From contig JAHHRV010000001.1 of the NCBI GenBank assembly GCA_020025595.1, positions 248,001-312,000 of the forward strand: DNA of 64,000 nucleotides. The letters are read 5' to 3'. Below, piece by piece: positions 51,646 through 60,485 of the stretch (the first letter of the stretch is position 1; each line of letters opens with the position of its first letter). Made by a program: the position numbers and the translations under genes. Source of the DNA: Oscillospiraceae bacterium. GTDB taxonomy: Bacteria > Bacillota > Clostridia > Oscillospirales > Oscillospiraceae. Under the pieces are notes generated by a model that saw nothing but the letters and a program-made list of their open reading frames with translations, searched no databases and had not been told where the DNA came from.

Positions 51646-54342
51646 TTGAAAAAAGCATTCAGTCTGATTTTGGCAATTGTGATGGTCATCGGTCTGCTGG
51701 TTCCCGGCGTTTCTGCAGCGGAAAATGACGAATTTAATGTTGTCGTATCTATTGAAGGCCTGACTCTTGGTCAGGGAATCTATGTAAAACCGACATCTTA
51801 TACATTAAATCAGATCAATGAACTGGTTGGGCAGAAGTGATTTGGCCCCTTTACAGAGGATAATCTGACTGCCGCAATGGCAACACTTGCATTCTTTGTG
51901 GACCATAATATTGAATACACCAATACCGGCAACTGGGACAGCGGTTTCTATCTGTCCGGTGTAAAGGGAATTGACAACGGTGTAGTGGACATTCCTGCTT
52001 TCATTGGTGAAAACGGCGGGCCTACCACTGTTGAAAATGTTGGAAATGACGACGAGTATCTGGGCGAGTTTGACTACGGCAATATGGCTGGCTGGATGAT
52101 CACCGTCAATAACTTCATGATCGATGTGGGCGTTTCCTCCTGGGGACTGAAGGACGGTGTAGCTTCCGGTAAGTGCGGAGACTACGGCAATACCTACAAT
52201 GTTCGCTGGCAGTTCACCGTTCATGGCTATGGTGCAGACCTGGGCCACAGCACCGGATGGGGCAATGAGGCATACTTCCAGGGCGCAAACAAGGACCATC
52301 TGTATACTGCCTATGCAAAATCCACCGATGAAGAAGCCAAGGCTGCAGCACTGCCTGTCATGGAAAAACTGACAGCATCCCAGGCAGAGGTGGACGCAGC
52401 TGTAGAAGCTCTGGCACCCAAGAAGCAAGAGTCTTCCGAAGGCGGCCAGGATGTTGCAGCTGTTCTGAATGAAGTTATGGCAAACATGGCTGCAACTGTA
52501 ACAGCTCCTTCCTTTGGCACCGGTGCCGGTGAGTGGACCGTGATGAGTCTGGCCCGCGGCGGCTACTACCCCCTGGATAATGCATACTTTACCGACTACT
52601 ATAATCGTATCGTTCCTAAGGTCAACGAGCTGGCATCCAAGGTATCTTCCAAAAACGGCGCTCTGCACAGAGTGAAGTCCACGGAAAACTCCCGCCTGAT
52701 TCTGGCACTGTCTTCCATCGGCAAGAATGCCACTTCTGTTGGCGACTGGAACCTGATTCAGCCCTTTGATGATTTTAAGTGGCTCACCAAGCAGGGAATC
52801 AACGGCCCCATTTTTGCTCTGATTGCACTGGATACCCAGAATTATCAGACCGGCGATCCCACCATCCGTCAGCAGTGCGTGGACTATATCCTCAGCAAGC
52901 AGCTCAGCGACGGCGGCTGGGCACTGTCCGGAGACGTATCCGATCCCGATATCACCGCAATGGCTCTGCAGGCTCTGGTAAAGTATAAGGATCAGCCTGC
53001 GGTTGCTGCCGATGCTGAAGAAGCATTCGCATGGCTGTCCTCTGCTCAGCAGGAAGACGGCGGCTATGCATCCTGGGGTACTGTAAACTCTGAGAGCATT
53101 GCACAGGTCATCACGGCCTGCACTGCATGGGGTGTCGATCCCGACACCGACAGCCGATTTATCAAGAACGGTAATTCCGCTGTTGATGCTCTGCTGACTT
53201 TCTATGATGCAGGCTCCAAGATGTTCTGCCATGTTATGGGCGATGGCGGCAACGGCATGGCTACCGACCAGGGTACATATGCACTGATTGCCTATAACCG
53301 CTTCACCAAGGGCCAGACTTCTCTGTACGACATGACCGATGTTCCCCTGAGCGGCGGGGATACTCCTGTTACCGATGAAATGACTGCTGCTGTGAGCCTG
53401 CCTGCAGAGATCGTGAACACTGCCGGCACCAAGTTCAATGCAACAGTCAGCATCAACAAGTGGAACAACGATGCAAAGTACAAGCTGATCGACTTTATCG
53501 TAACCGTGCCCAAGGGCCTGAATGTGACATCCGTCACTGCAAGCAACCGTCTGGCCGGCGGCGAAGTCAGCTACAATCTGGAGAAGGAAACCGGTAAGCT
53601 GAGAGTCGTTTACTTTGATTCCGGCGAAAACAAGGACCTGACCGTCAGCGGCACAGAGTTCCCTGCAGAACTGTTTACCATCGGCTTTGAAACCGAGCAG
53701 ACCATCGATATGAAGCCTCTGGACATTGCAATTTCCGGTATGTCCGTGAAGCTGACCTCTGATTCTTCTGACGAAGCATCCATGGTTATTGTCAATATCG
53801 ACAATGCAAAGGGCACTGTCAATGTTGTTCAGGGTATTTCCTTCAGCGCAGTTTGCCTGTATCAGGGCGACGATGTGGATCTGATCCCCACCACCAAGAA
53901 GGCAGTTGCACTTGCAGTTACCGGTGTAGCCGCACAGGAAAAGGTTGCCTACAATGACGGAACCAATCAGGTCAACTTCCTGTACAGCGAGGAGATATCC
54001 AACAAGACCGGTGTTTCTTCCTATGTTGCGCTGGTAGACTCCAAGATCGACATGGGTCAGTTCTCCAAGAAGGAAAACTACACCATTGAGGGCACCGCAG
54101 ATGCGATGGCTTTCGGTGATGCCAATGCCGACGGCGTTGTCAATGCACAGGATGCTCTGGCAGCTGTGGATACCTGGCTGCGCAAGAGCGAGGCTCCCTC
54201 TGATATCCAGATTCTGACCCTGAACGTCAACGGCGACAGCAGAATCAACACCTTTAATGCTCTGGGCATCGTAGAATCCTTCGTTAACCATACCGATTAT
54301 GCAGTTGTTTCCAACGCAGCTGCACTTAGCACCAGATCCTGA
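51646..54342 (+). CDS. intrinsic-factor-like surface cobalamin binder (DUF4430-toroid-dockerin), TGA-interrupted
   Basis: Reads continuously except for an in-frame TGA at 51838-51840 (codon 65). It begins with TTG 51646 (AAAGGA 9 nt upstream), giving signal peptide KKAFSLILAIVMVIGLLVPG. Codons ~27-205: DUF4430, the fold of the beta domain of human intrinsic factor/transcobalamin (GEFDYGNMAGWMITVNNFMI). About 265-560: alpha/alpha-toroid prenyltransferase-like repeats (SKQLSDGGWALSG, SSAQQEDGGYASWG), the other intrinsic-factor domain. About 565-810: cohesin-like beta sandwich. About 825-885: type I dockerin with two Ca loops (GDANADGVVNAQDALAAVD, LNVNGDSRINTFNALGIVE). The TGA may be a mutation, readthrough or error; the ORF from ATG 51877 lacks a signal peptide. 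Confidence 0.85.
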
Positions 54343-54350
54343 TCAGTAAC

Positions 54351-54387
54351 GCAAAGCGGGAGTGGGTGATCCCTGCTCCCGCTTTGT
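54351..54387 (+). terminator. hairpin between dockerin and cohesin genes
   Basis: AAAGCGGGAG / CTCCCGCTTT stem with weak T-tract; may reduce downstream expression rather than fully stop it. Confidence 0.55.
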
Positions 54388-54404
54388 CATGGAGGCATCA
54401 GTTT

Positions 54405-55026
54405 ATGAAACAGGAAAATCACACTTCAACCAATAACAAAAAACGCACGGCACTGATTGTGGTATGCATTGCTGATCCTGGCATTTCTCTTTGCCGGGGG
54501 CCGTCTGGCGAAGAAACCGGTCCTGACCATCGAAACACCTCAGAAAATCAGTGTGTCTGACAAGGATGCCTTCACATTGGATGTAACCATCTCTGACATG
54601 GGAGAGGCAATCTATCCGGCAGCCAGCTTCAGCATCAATTTCGATTCCTCACGGCTGGAGTTTCTGGGCGTAGAAGAGGGAAATGTATTCATCTATGATG
54701 ATGTAAACCAGGCGGGAATTGCCCAAAAGCTCCCGGATTGGAGCTTTAATACCAAGCAGAGCAACAAATCCGGTCAAATCAACATTATGTATCTGGATCT
54801 TACGGGAGGAAAGTACGCCTTCAGCAAAAAGCTGCTGGCATCTGAAGACAATGTTATTTTACGACTGTCCTTCCGGCTGCACGGCAGCGCCAGGGCAGGG
54901 GATGTGTGCGAGCTTTCCTTTGCAGATGCAGTGTTCGCTGCTTCGGACAGCAGCCAGAGTCTTGCGATGAATCAGCATACCTTAGCCACGAAAAACGGTA
55001 AGATTGTTGTAGGAGAGAAAAAATGA
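54405..55026 (+). CDS. membrane-anchored cohesin protein with apparent frameshift
   Basis: The true start is ATG 54405, with GGAGG 9 nt upstream, giving a short cytoplasmic tail (MKQENHTSTNNKKRTALIVV). The hydrophobic anchor continues (ALLILAFLFAGGRL) only if one surplus base around 54460-54480 is skipped; the reading frame then stays open to the stop at 55026. Extracellular residues are a single cohesin domain (LTIETPQKISVSDKD, YPAASFSINFDSSRLEFLG, GKYAFSKKLLASEDNVILRL), a fold that binds dockerins. It follows the dockerin-bearing protein, so they likely dock. The frameshift may be real or an error. A TTG start at 54457 in the second frame is unlikely. Confidence 0.7.
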
Positions 55027-56177
55027 AACGATTTATCAGTGTTGTACTGCTGCTGACCATGGTTCTGTCCCTTTTTGGATGCGGCGGCAGTTTCTCACCG
55101 GTCAATCTTCAGGAGCCTATTACGATTCCTGAGGACGGTGTGATTGAAGAAAAACTGCTCAGGCAGTTAAAAGATGAAAATGCCATCGGTACTTTCTGCG
55201 GATCGACCGATGATTATCAATATGAATGGACGATTTTCGGAAGCGACATCACCGAACCGCGGGATCTGAATCTGTCGCTGAATTTCCTTGTTACCCAGAA
55301 TAAGGGTATGGTTGCATTTTCCTTCAATGAAGAAAGTGACCTGGGCTTCCCGGCTGTGCTGTCCATCCGGTTGAACCAGAAGTGGGATGCACCAAGCGCA
55401 ACGGTGTATCAGCAGGTGGGAGATCAGAAAACTGCGGTCTGCTCTGCATCTGTCACAGGCAGCAAAGAAACCATTTTGAATTTCTCCGTGAATCAGACGG
55501 GCGGCGATTTCCTGATCGTACCCGACCAGCAGGCTCCTTCTGAGAGTATGCAGGTGCAGACAGAAGTGACCGAGCCTACCGCCACAGTTCAGGAAGGAAC
55601 AGCGGAAACCACCAAAACGGATGAATATCTGTCCGCAGTGGAAGGCGGCGGCAACCGCGTCTATTCCGACGGAACCGGTACCGGTCAGGATCAGTATCTG
55701 ACCGACCCAATCCCGGAAGGAAAGCCCATGCCCGTAGAATCGGAAAATCAGGAAATTGACAGCGAACAGTCCTATACCTGTACCTTCTCCATTGAGTGCT
55801 CTACAATTCTGAATAACCTTTCAGATCTCAATTCGGACAAGCTGGAGATGGTACCCTCTGACGGTGTGATTCTCAGTACCCAGACGGTGACCTTCTATGA
55901 GGGCGAATCTGTCTTTGATGTACTGAAGCGGGTCTGCAAGGATAACGGAATCCATATGGAGTCCTCTTGGACTCCCATGTATAACAGCGCCTATGTGGAA
56001 GGTATCCACAACCTGTACGAATTTGACTGCGGCAACCTGTCCGGATGGATGTACCGTGTAAATGGCTGGTACCCCAACTATGGCTGTTCCCGCTATCAGC
56101 TGGCGCAGGGTGATGTGGTGGAATGGCGCTATACCTGTGATCTTGGTAAGGATGTGGGATGCGAATGGATGGGATAA
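55023..56177 (+). CDS. DUF4430 cobalamin-binding lipoprotein
   Basis: A 384-residue lipoprotein starting MKRFISVVLLLTMVLSLFGC (lipobox cysteine C20). Residues 21-190 form an unassigned beta-rich domain, followed by a Thr/Glu-rich linker, and a C-terminal DUF4430 domain (about 285-375) with FDVLKRVCKDNGIHMESSW and SGWMYRVNGWYPNYGCSRYQ, and WRYT. It lacks the toroid and dockerin of the upstream protein, and could present cobalamin to the ECF transporter encoded next. Starts 4 nt inside the cohesin gene (ATGA); RBS AGGAGAG. Confidence 0.8.
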   Translation: MKRFISVVLLLTMVLSLFGCGGSFSPVNLQEPITIPEDGVIEEKLLRQLKDENAIGTFCGSTDDYQYEWTIFGSDITEPRDLNLSLNFLVTQNKGMVAFSFNEESDLGFPAVLSIRLNQKWDAPSATVYQQVGDQKTAVCSASVTGSKETILNFSVNQTGGDFLIVPDQQAPSESMQVQTEVTEPTATVQEGTAETTKTDEYLSAVEGGGNRVYSDGTGTGQDQYLTDPIPEGKPMPVESENQEIDSEQSYTCTFSIECSTILNNLSDLNSDKLEMVPSDGVILSTQTVTFYEGESVFDVLKRVCKDNGIHMESSWTPMYNSAYVEGIHNLYEFDCGNLSGWMYRVNGWYPNYGCSRYQLAQGDVVEWRYTCDLGKDVGCEWMG

Positions 56178-57076
56178 AAAAAGAAAAATATGATGGGTTT
56201 CAGCAATATCATCCGCTGGTGAATTTCTTGTATTTTGCACTGGTGCTGGGCTTTTCCATGGTGTTCAATCACCCGGTGGCCCAGATCATATCCTGCGTGT
56301 GTGCGATTATGTATGCCGTGCAGATCGAAGGAAAAAAGGCGGTTATGTTTTCGCTGAAGTTCTGCCTGCCCATGCTGCTGCTGACGGCTTTTGTGAACCC
56401 GGCATTCAATCACGCAGGTGTGACGATTTTGACGTATTTTCCAAATGGCAATCCGCTGACCCTGGAAAGTATCCTGTACGGACTGTCCGCAGGATGCCTT
56501 CTGGTGACGGTGCTGGTATGGTTTATCAGCTTTAACCGGGTCATCACTTCGGATAAGTTCATTTACCTGTTCGGCAGAATCATTCCTGCTATGTCGCTGG
56601 TACTGAGCATGACTCTGAGATTTGTACCGAAATTCAAATACCAGATGTCCGTTGTGGTGGAGGCTCAGCGCAGCATCGGTCGGGATATATCCACCGGCAG
56701 CATCATCAAGCGGATCAAAACTGCCACGCTGATCATGTCCATTATGATTACATGGGCTTTGGAAAACGCTATCGAGACAGCGGACAGTATGAAAAGCCGT
56801 GGATATGGTCTGAAAGGCCGCTCGGCTTTTTCGATTTATCACTTTGACGACCGGGATCGGACTGCTATGGCGTGGATCGCTTTCTGCGGGGTATATCTGA
56901 TCTGCGGGTACATGGTACGGGGATTTGCGTTCCGGTATTTCCCCGGCATCCGTTGGGCTGCCATCAATACCATGAGTGTGAGCTTTTATTTTGTCTATGC
57001 CGGGTTGTGTCTTACCCCGGTAATCATGAATGCTTCGGAGGAGAGAAAATGGAAAGCTTTGTATTCCAACATGTAA
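56159..57076 (+). CDS. ecfT: ECF transporter transmembrane subunit EcfT
   Basis: A 305-residue energy-coupling-factor T component. About five hydrophobic helices (LVNFLYFALVLGFSMVF, ILYGLSAGCLLVTVLVWF and others), the cytoplasmic coupling helices and the motif ADSMKSRGYGLKGR, corresponding to the ARG-type signature that contacts the ATPases. It partners with the fused EcfA-EcfA-S protein immediately downstream (overlap 28 nt). Start ATG 56159 lies inside the lipoprotein's last codons, so the genes are translationally coupled. Substrate specificity comes from the S component; context says cobalamin. Confidence 0.85.
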   Translation: MRMDGIKKEKYDGFQQYHPLVNFLYFALVLGFSMVFNHPVAQIISCVCAIMYAVQIEGKKAVMFSLKFCLPMLLLTAFVNPAFNHAGVTILTYFPNGNPLTLESILYGLSAGCLLVTVLVWFISFNRVITSDKFIYLFGRIIPAMSLVLSMTLRFVPKFKYQMSVVVEAQRSIGRDISTGSIIKRIKTATLIMSIMITWALENAIETADSMKSRGYGLKGRSAFSIYHFDDRDRTAMAWIAFCGVYLICGYMVRGFAFRYFPGIRWAAINTMSVSFYFVYAGLCLTPVIMNASEERKWKALYSNM

Positions 57077-59694
57077 CATATTCCTATCCGGAGCAGGAGC
57101 AAAAAGCTCTGGATGATATCTCATTTTCCATTCCAAAGGGTGCCTTTGCTATTCTGTGCGGCCCCTCTGGATGCGGAAAATCAACGCTTTTGCGGCATCT
57201 GAAAACCTGTCTGACACCGCATGGTGTGTTTTCGGGAACGATTCTGTTTCAGGGAACACCTTTGAACCAGGTAGATGACCGCACTCAGGCGAAAGAAATC
57301 GGATTTGTGCTCCAGTCGCCGGATAACCAGGTGGTCACGGACAAGGTATGGCACGAGCTGGCCTTTGGTCTGGAGAGCCTTGGATACGATACGCCTACCA
57401 TTCGCCGGAGAGTGGCGGAAATGGCGTCCTTCTTTGGCATTGAAAACTGGTTTTATAAAAATGTAACGGAGCTTTCCGGCGGCCAGAAGCAGCTGCTCAG
57501 TCTAGCATCTGTCATGGCGATGCAGCCCAGCGTGCTGGTTCTGGACGAGCCGACCTCTCAGCTTGACCCCATTGCTGCGGCAGATTCTCTGGCGGTCCTG
57601 GGAAAAATCAACCGAGAGCTGGGTACCACCATTATCCTGACGGAACACCGTCTGGAGGAAGCATTTCCTTTTGCAACCCAGGCTATCGTCATGGAGAAGG
57701 GCAGAATTATCTGCAATGACCTGCCTCAGAAGGTAGGAATCCAGCTCAAGTCCCGAGGCAGCGGTATGTTTTTGGCGATGCCCACGGCTATGCGGATCTG
57801 GGCTGGCATTGATACGGATCTTCCATGTCCGATGACGGTTCGTGATGGCAGCGATTTCCTGACGGATTTTTCAAAAGACCATGAGCTTCTTCCGCTGGAG
57901 GAGCCTGTGATTCCGGAGCCATCTGACGAGGTGGTGCTGGAATGCGACGATATCTGGTTCCGGTACGAAAAAGAGCTGCCGGATGTGGTAAAGGGCCTGA
58001 AGTTTGCTCTGAAAAAAGGTGAGTTTTACACCCTGCTCGGTGGAAACGGAACAGGAAAAACCACGGCGATGAAGGTCCTGGCAGGACTGCGTACGCCATA
58101 TCGCGGAAGTGTTCAGGTCCACGGAAAGCTGGGACATCTGCCCCAGAATCCCCAGTGCCTGTTCGTCAAACGAACGGTTCGGGAGGACCTGTATGAGGTG
58201 TTCCGGGGGAAGAAAATCCCAAAATCTGAGCAGGATGAAAAGGTGGCATATGTATCACAGGTCTGCGATCTGCTGGAGTTTTTAGATCGCCATCCTTACG
58301 ATATCTCCGGCGGTGAACAACAGCGGGCAGCTCTTGCCAAGGTGCTTCTGACCCAGCCGGATATTCTGCTGCTGGATGAACCTACCAAGGGCTTTGATGC
58401 TGAATTCAAAGTCAAGTTCGCGGAAATCCTGAAACAGCTGCTGAAAAACGGAATCAGCATTCTGATGGTGAGCCACGATATTACCTTCTGTGCTGAGTAT
58501 GCGCATCGGTGCGGACTGTTTTTCGACGGCGGCATTGTGGCAGAGGGTACTCCCAGGGTGTTTTTCTCCGGCAACAGCTTCTATACGACTCTGGCCAATC
58601 GCATGGCTCGGCACCTGCTGCCCGAGGCGGTGACTGCTTCTGATGTGATTCGCTGCTGCGGTGGTGATGTTCCTGAAGAGAAGACTTTGGATGTCACATC
58701 GGCACCGCTGCCCAAACCAAAAGAAACCAGCGTGAATTTCAAACCGGAACCGTTGCCGATTTGGAGAAAGCTGCTGGCTTTGCTCAGTGGCGCAGCGGCA
58801 GTGTGTGTTTTCTTCTATGCGACCAGCATCACAGACCTGACGAAGCTGGTTGACCGAAATGGTATCACGGATCTGGCAGGAAATCAGATCATTATATATG
58901 GTCTGTTTATTGTAGCGCTATTGGTCACAATCCTGGCGATTGGACGGCGCTCGGCACCGCCTGTGATAGAGCAGACACCCAAGGAACTGCGCAGACTGAG
59001 CAAGCGGACTGTGGCGGCATCGGTGATGATTCTGCTGTTTGTACCTTTGACGATTTTTACCGGAGTATTTTATCTGGAAGACCGCAGCTATAATTTGGTT
59101 GCATTGCTGGTGCTATTTGAGTGCATGCTTCCCTTTGTAATGATTTTTGAAGGAAGAAAGCCCAAGGCAAGAGAACTGGTGACCATAGCTGTGCTCTGCG
59201 CTTTGGGCGTTGCAGGACGGGCGGTGTTCTTTATGCTGCCCCAGTTCAAACCAGTCATGGCGCTCACAATCATTGCAGGCGTGGCATTCGGCGGAGAAAC
59301 AGGCTTCCTGGTGGGAGCTGTTACCATGCTCACTTCCAATGTGCTGTTTTCTCAGGGACCCTATACACCCTGGCAGATGTTCAGCATGGGAATCATCGGT
59401 TTCCTCGCAGGAATCCTGTTCAGAAAAGGCTGGCTTCGTCGTAGCCGGGAATCTCTGGCTACCTTTGGCGCGTTTGCTGCCATTGTGATTTACGGAGGCA
59501 TCATGAATCCGGCATCTGCGCTGATGTGGAATTCCGGAGGCCTGACCTGGGGCGTGATTCTGGCAAACTATATTACCGGATTCCCCATGGATCTGATTCA
59601 CGCAGCGGCAACATTTATCTTCCTGATGATTGCGGCAGAGCCGATGCTTGAAAAGCTGGACCGAATCAAAGTAAAATACGGACTGGTCTCCTAG
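57049..59694 (+). CDS. fused ECF ATPases (EcfA-EcfA') and CbrT-like S component
   Basis: An 881-residue triple fusion. Residues 1-275: first ATPase (Walker A GPSGCGKSTL at ~38-47, LSGGQKQ, VLVLDEPTSQLD). About 300-545: second ATPase (LGGNGTGKTT ~335, ISGGEQQRAALA, LLLDEPTKGFD). After a linker (~550-570), 571-881 has hydrophobic helices ending in an S-component-like region (VAGRAVFFMLPQFKPVMALT, then GETGFLVGAVTMLTSNVLF), resembling the cobalamin-specific CbrT family. EcfA pairs and S are normally separate; here one polypeptide would assemble with EcfT to form the complete importer. GGAGGAGAG precedes ATG 57049. Confidence 0.88.
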   Translation: MESFVFQHVTYSYPEQEQKALDDISFSIPKGAFAILCGPSGCGKSTLLRHLKTCLTPHGVFSGTILFQGTPLNQVDDRTQAKEIGFVLQSPDNQVVTDKVWHELAFGLESLGYDTPTIRRRVAEMASFFGIENWFYKNVTELSGGQKQLLSLASVMAMQPSVLVLDEPTSQLDPIAAADSLAVLGKINRELGTTIILTEHRLEEAFPFATQAIVMEKGRIICNDLPQKVGIQLKSRGSGMFLAMPTAMRIWAGIDTDLPCPMTVRDGSDFLTDFSKDHELLPLEEPVIPEPSDEVVLECDDIWFRYEKELPDVVKGLKFALKKGEFYTLLGGNGTGKTTAMKVLAGLRTPYRGSVQVHGKLGHLPQNPQCLFVKRTVREDLYEVFRGKKIPKSEQDEKVAYVSQVCDLLEFLDRHPYDISGGEQQRAALAKVLLTQPDILLLDEPTKGFDAEFKVKFAEILKQLLKNGISILMVSHDITFCAEYAHRCGLFFDGGIVAEGTPRVFFSGNSFYTTLANRMARHLLPEAVTASDVIRCCGGDVPEEKTLDVTSAPLPKPKETSVNFKPEPLPIWRKLLALLSGAAAVCVFFYATSITDLTKLVDRNGITDLAGNQIIIYGLFIVALLVTILAIGRRSAPPVIEQTPKELRRLSKRTVAASVMILLFVPLTIFTGVFYLEDRSYNLVALLVLFECMLPFVMIFEGRKPKARELVTIAVLCALGVAGRAVFFMLPQFKPVMALTIIAGVAFGGETGFLVGAVTMLTSNVLFSQGPYTPWQMFSMGIIGFLAGILFRKGWLRRSRESLATFGAFAAIVIYGGIMNPASALMWNSGGLTWGVILANYITGFPMDLIHAAATFIFLMIAAEPMLEKLDRIKVKYGLVS

Positions 59695-59717
59695 TGTGTC
59701 CCGGATGCAGTTGAACC

Positions 59718-59866
59718 GACAGCTATCTCTATGGAGACGAAGAAAGCAGCGAGTCAGTTGCGCAGACCATCCTTGCGCTGACGGCACTGGGGATTTCTCC
59801 GGATGATCCAAGATTTGTAAAAGGAGAGCATTCGCTCCGGTCCAGATTCCTTCTTGCTGACAGAAG
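59718..59866 (+). pseudogene. orphan toroid (prenyltransferase-like) fragment
   Basis: A ~50-codon frame with no start: SYLYGDEESSESVAQTILAL, then TALGISPDDPRFVKGEHSL. ESVAQTILALTALGI-like segments are typical of the alpha/alpha-toroid repeats of the same family as the intrinsic-factor-like protein upstream. A TGA directly precedes it. It is too short to be a gene and probably the 3' scar of a deleted surface binder. Confidence 0.65.
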
Positions 59867-59894
59867 AATAATTACATACGGTATTACTACCGGG

Positions 59895-59931
59895 ACAGAG
59901 ATTGCAAATCATGTAATCTCTGTCTTTTTTT
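59895..59931 (+). terminator. terminator of the ECF operon
   Basis: ACAGAGATT / AATCTCTGT hairpin followed by CTTTTTTT. Confidence 0.85.
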
Positions 59932-60150
59932 GTTTAATATCATTTGCGATTTCATGGTATTGGGGATTGTGAGCGAGGCCGCGGCAGATAATTTTGGTGA
60001 ATTTGATATTTTTATACCGAAAAATGGGCGCTTACAATCGCATTTGTACAAAAATAAACAGAGCGAGGCTTTATGCATTGACTTATTTGGACAAAAGATA
60101 TAACATTGTGGTGTGGGTTAATATATACACCCATGCATAAATGAATATGC

Positions 60151-60355
60151 TGCATCGTGTCACGCGTAAGGACTGTTTGTCAAACAGGCGCCGTGATTAG
60201 GAAAACCGGTTAGAGTCCGGTGCAATACCCGTTGCTGTAAATGTCTGAGTATGTGTTTATTGGAGTGATCCAGTCACTGGGGAAACCTGGGAAGGCCGAA
60301 CGCATACGCTGAGGAAGTTTCCTCACAGGACATGAGCCAGAATGCCGACGATGTA
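60151..60355 (+). promoter_or_regulatory. cobalamin riboswitch 2 (aptamer)
   Basis: P1 pairs TGCATCGT (60151-60158) with ACGATGTA (60348-60355). Core segments are GGAAAACCGGTTAGAGTCCGG, CCCGTTGCTGTAAA, CACTGGGGAAACCTGGGAAG and GAGCCAGAATGCCGACG (B12-box-like). Two terminators follow (60365-60390, 60410-60442) before the ATG at 60486. Fold not computed. Confidence 0.85.
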
Positions 60356-60364
60356 TTTTTTAAG

Positions 60365-60390
60365 CCCGCAGTTTCAAAGGCGGGTTTTTT
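60365..60390 (+). terminator. riboswitch 2 terminator A
   Basis: CCCGC / GCGGG stem followed by six T, 10 nt after the aptamer. Confidence 0.75.
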
Positions 60391-60409
60391 CAGTTGCGTA
60401 AAAAACGGT

Positions 60410-60442
60410 CGCATGAGCATAAGTGCTCATGCGGCTTTTTTT
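60410..60442 (+). terminator. riboswitch 2 terminator B
   Basis: CGCATGAGCA / TGCTCATGCG hairpin and GCTTTTTTT; a second terminator in tandem, unusual for a riboswitch leader. Confidence 0.75.
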
Positions 60443-60485
60443 ATTTCGTCGTGAAAACGATAATATTTATCGAGGAGGAATGTAA

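Noticed and set aside
51838..51840. Selenocysteine or Trp/Gly recoding of the TGA in the surface binder
   Set aside because: No SECIS-like hairpin immediately downstream was recognised, and TGA functions as a stop for several adjacent genes.
51805..54291. An 828-codon antisense open frame over the intrinsic-factor-like gene
   Set aside because: The plus strand carries DUF4430, toroid and dockerin motifs; the antisense translation is low-complexity without known motifs.
54457..55026. TTG start for a shorter cohesin protein
   Set aside because: No Shine-Dalgarno upstream; the GGAGG-preceded ATG at 54405 with one frameshift explains the sequence better.
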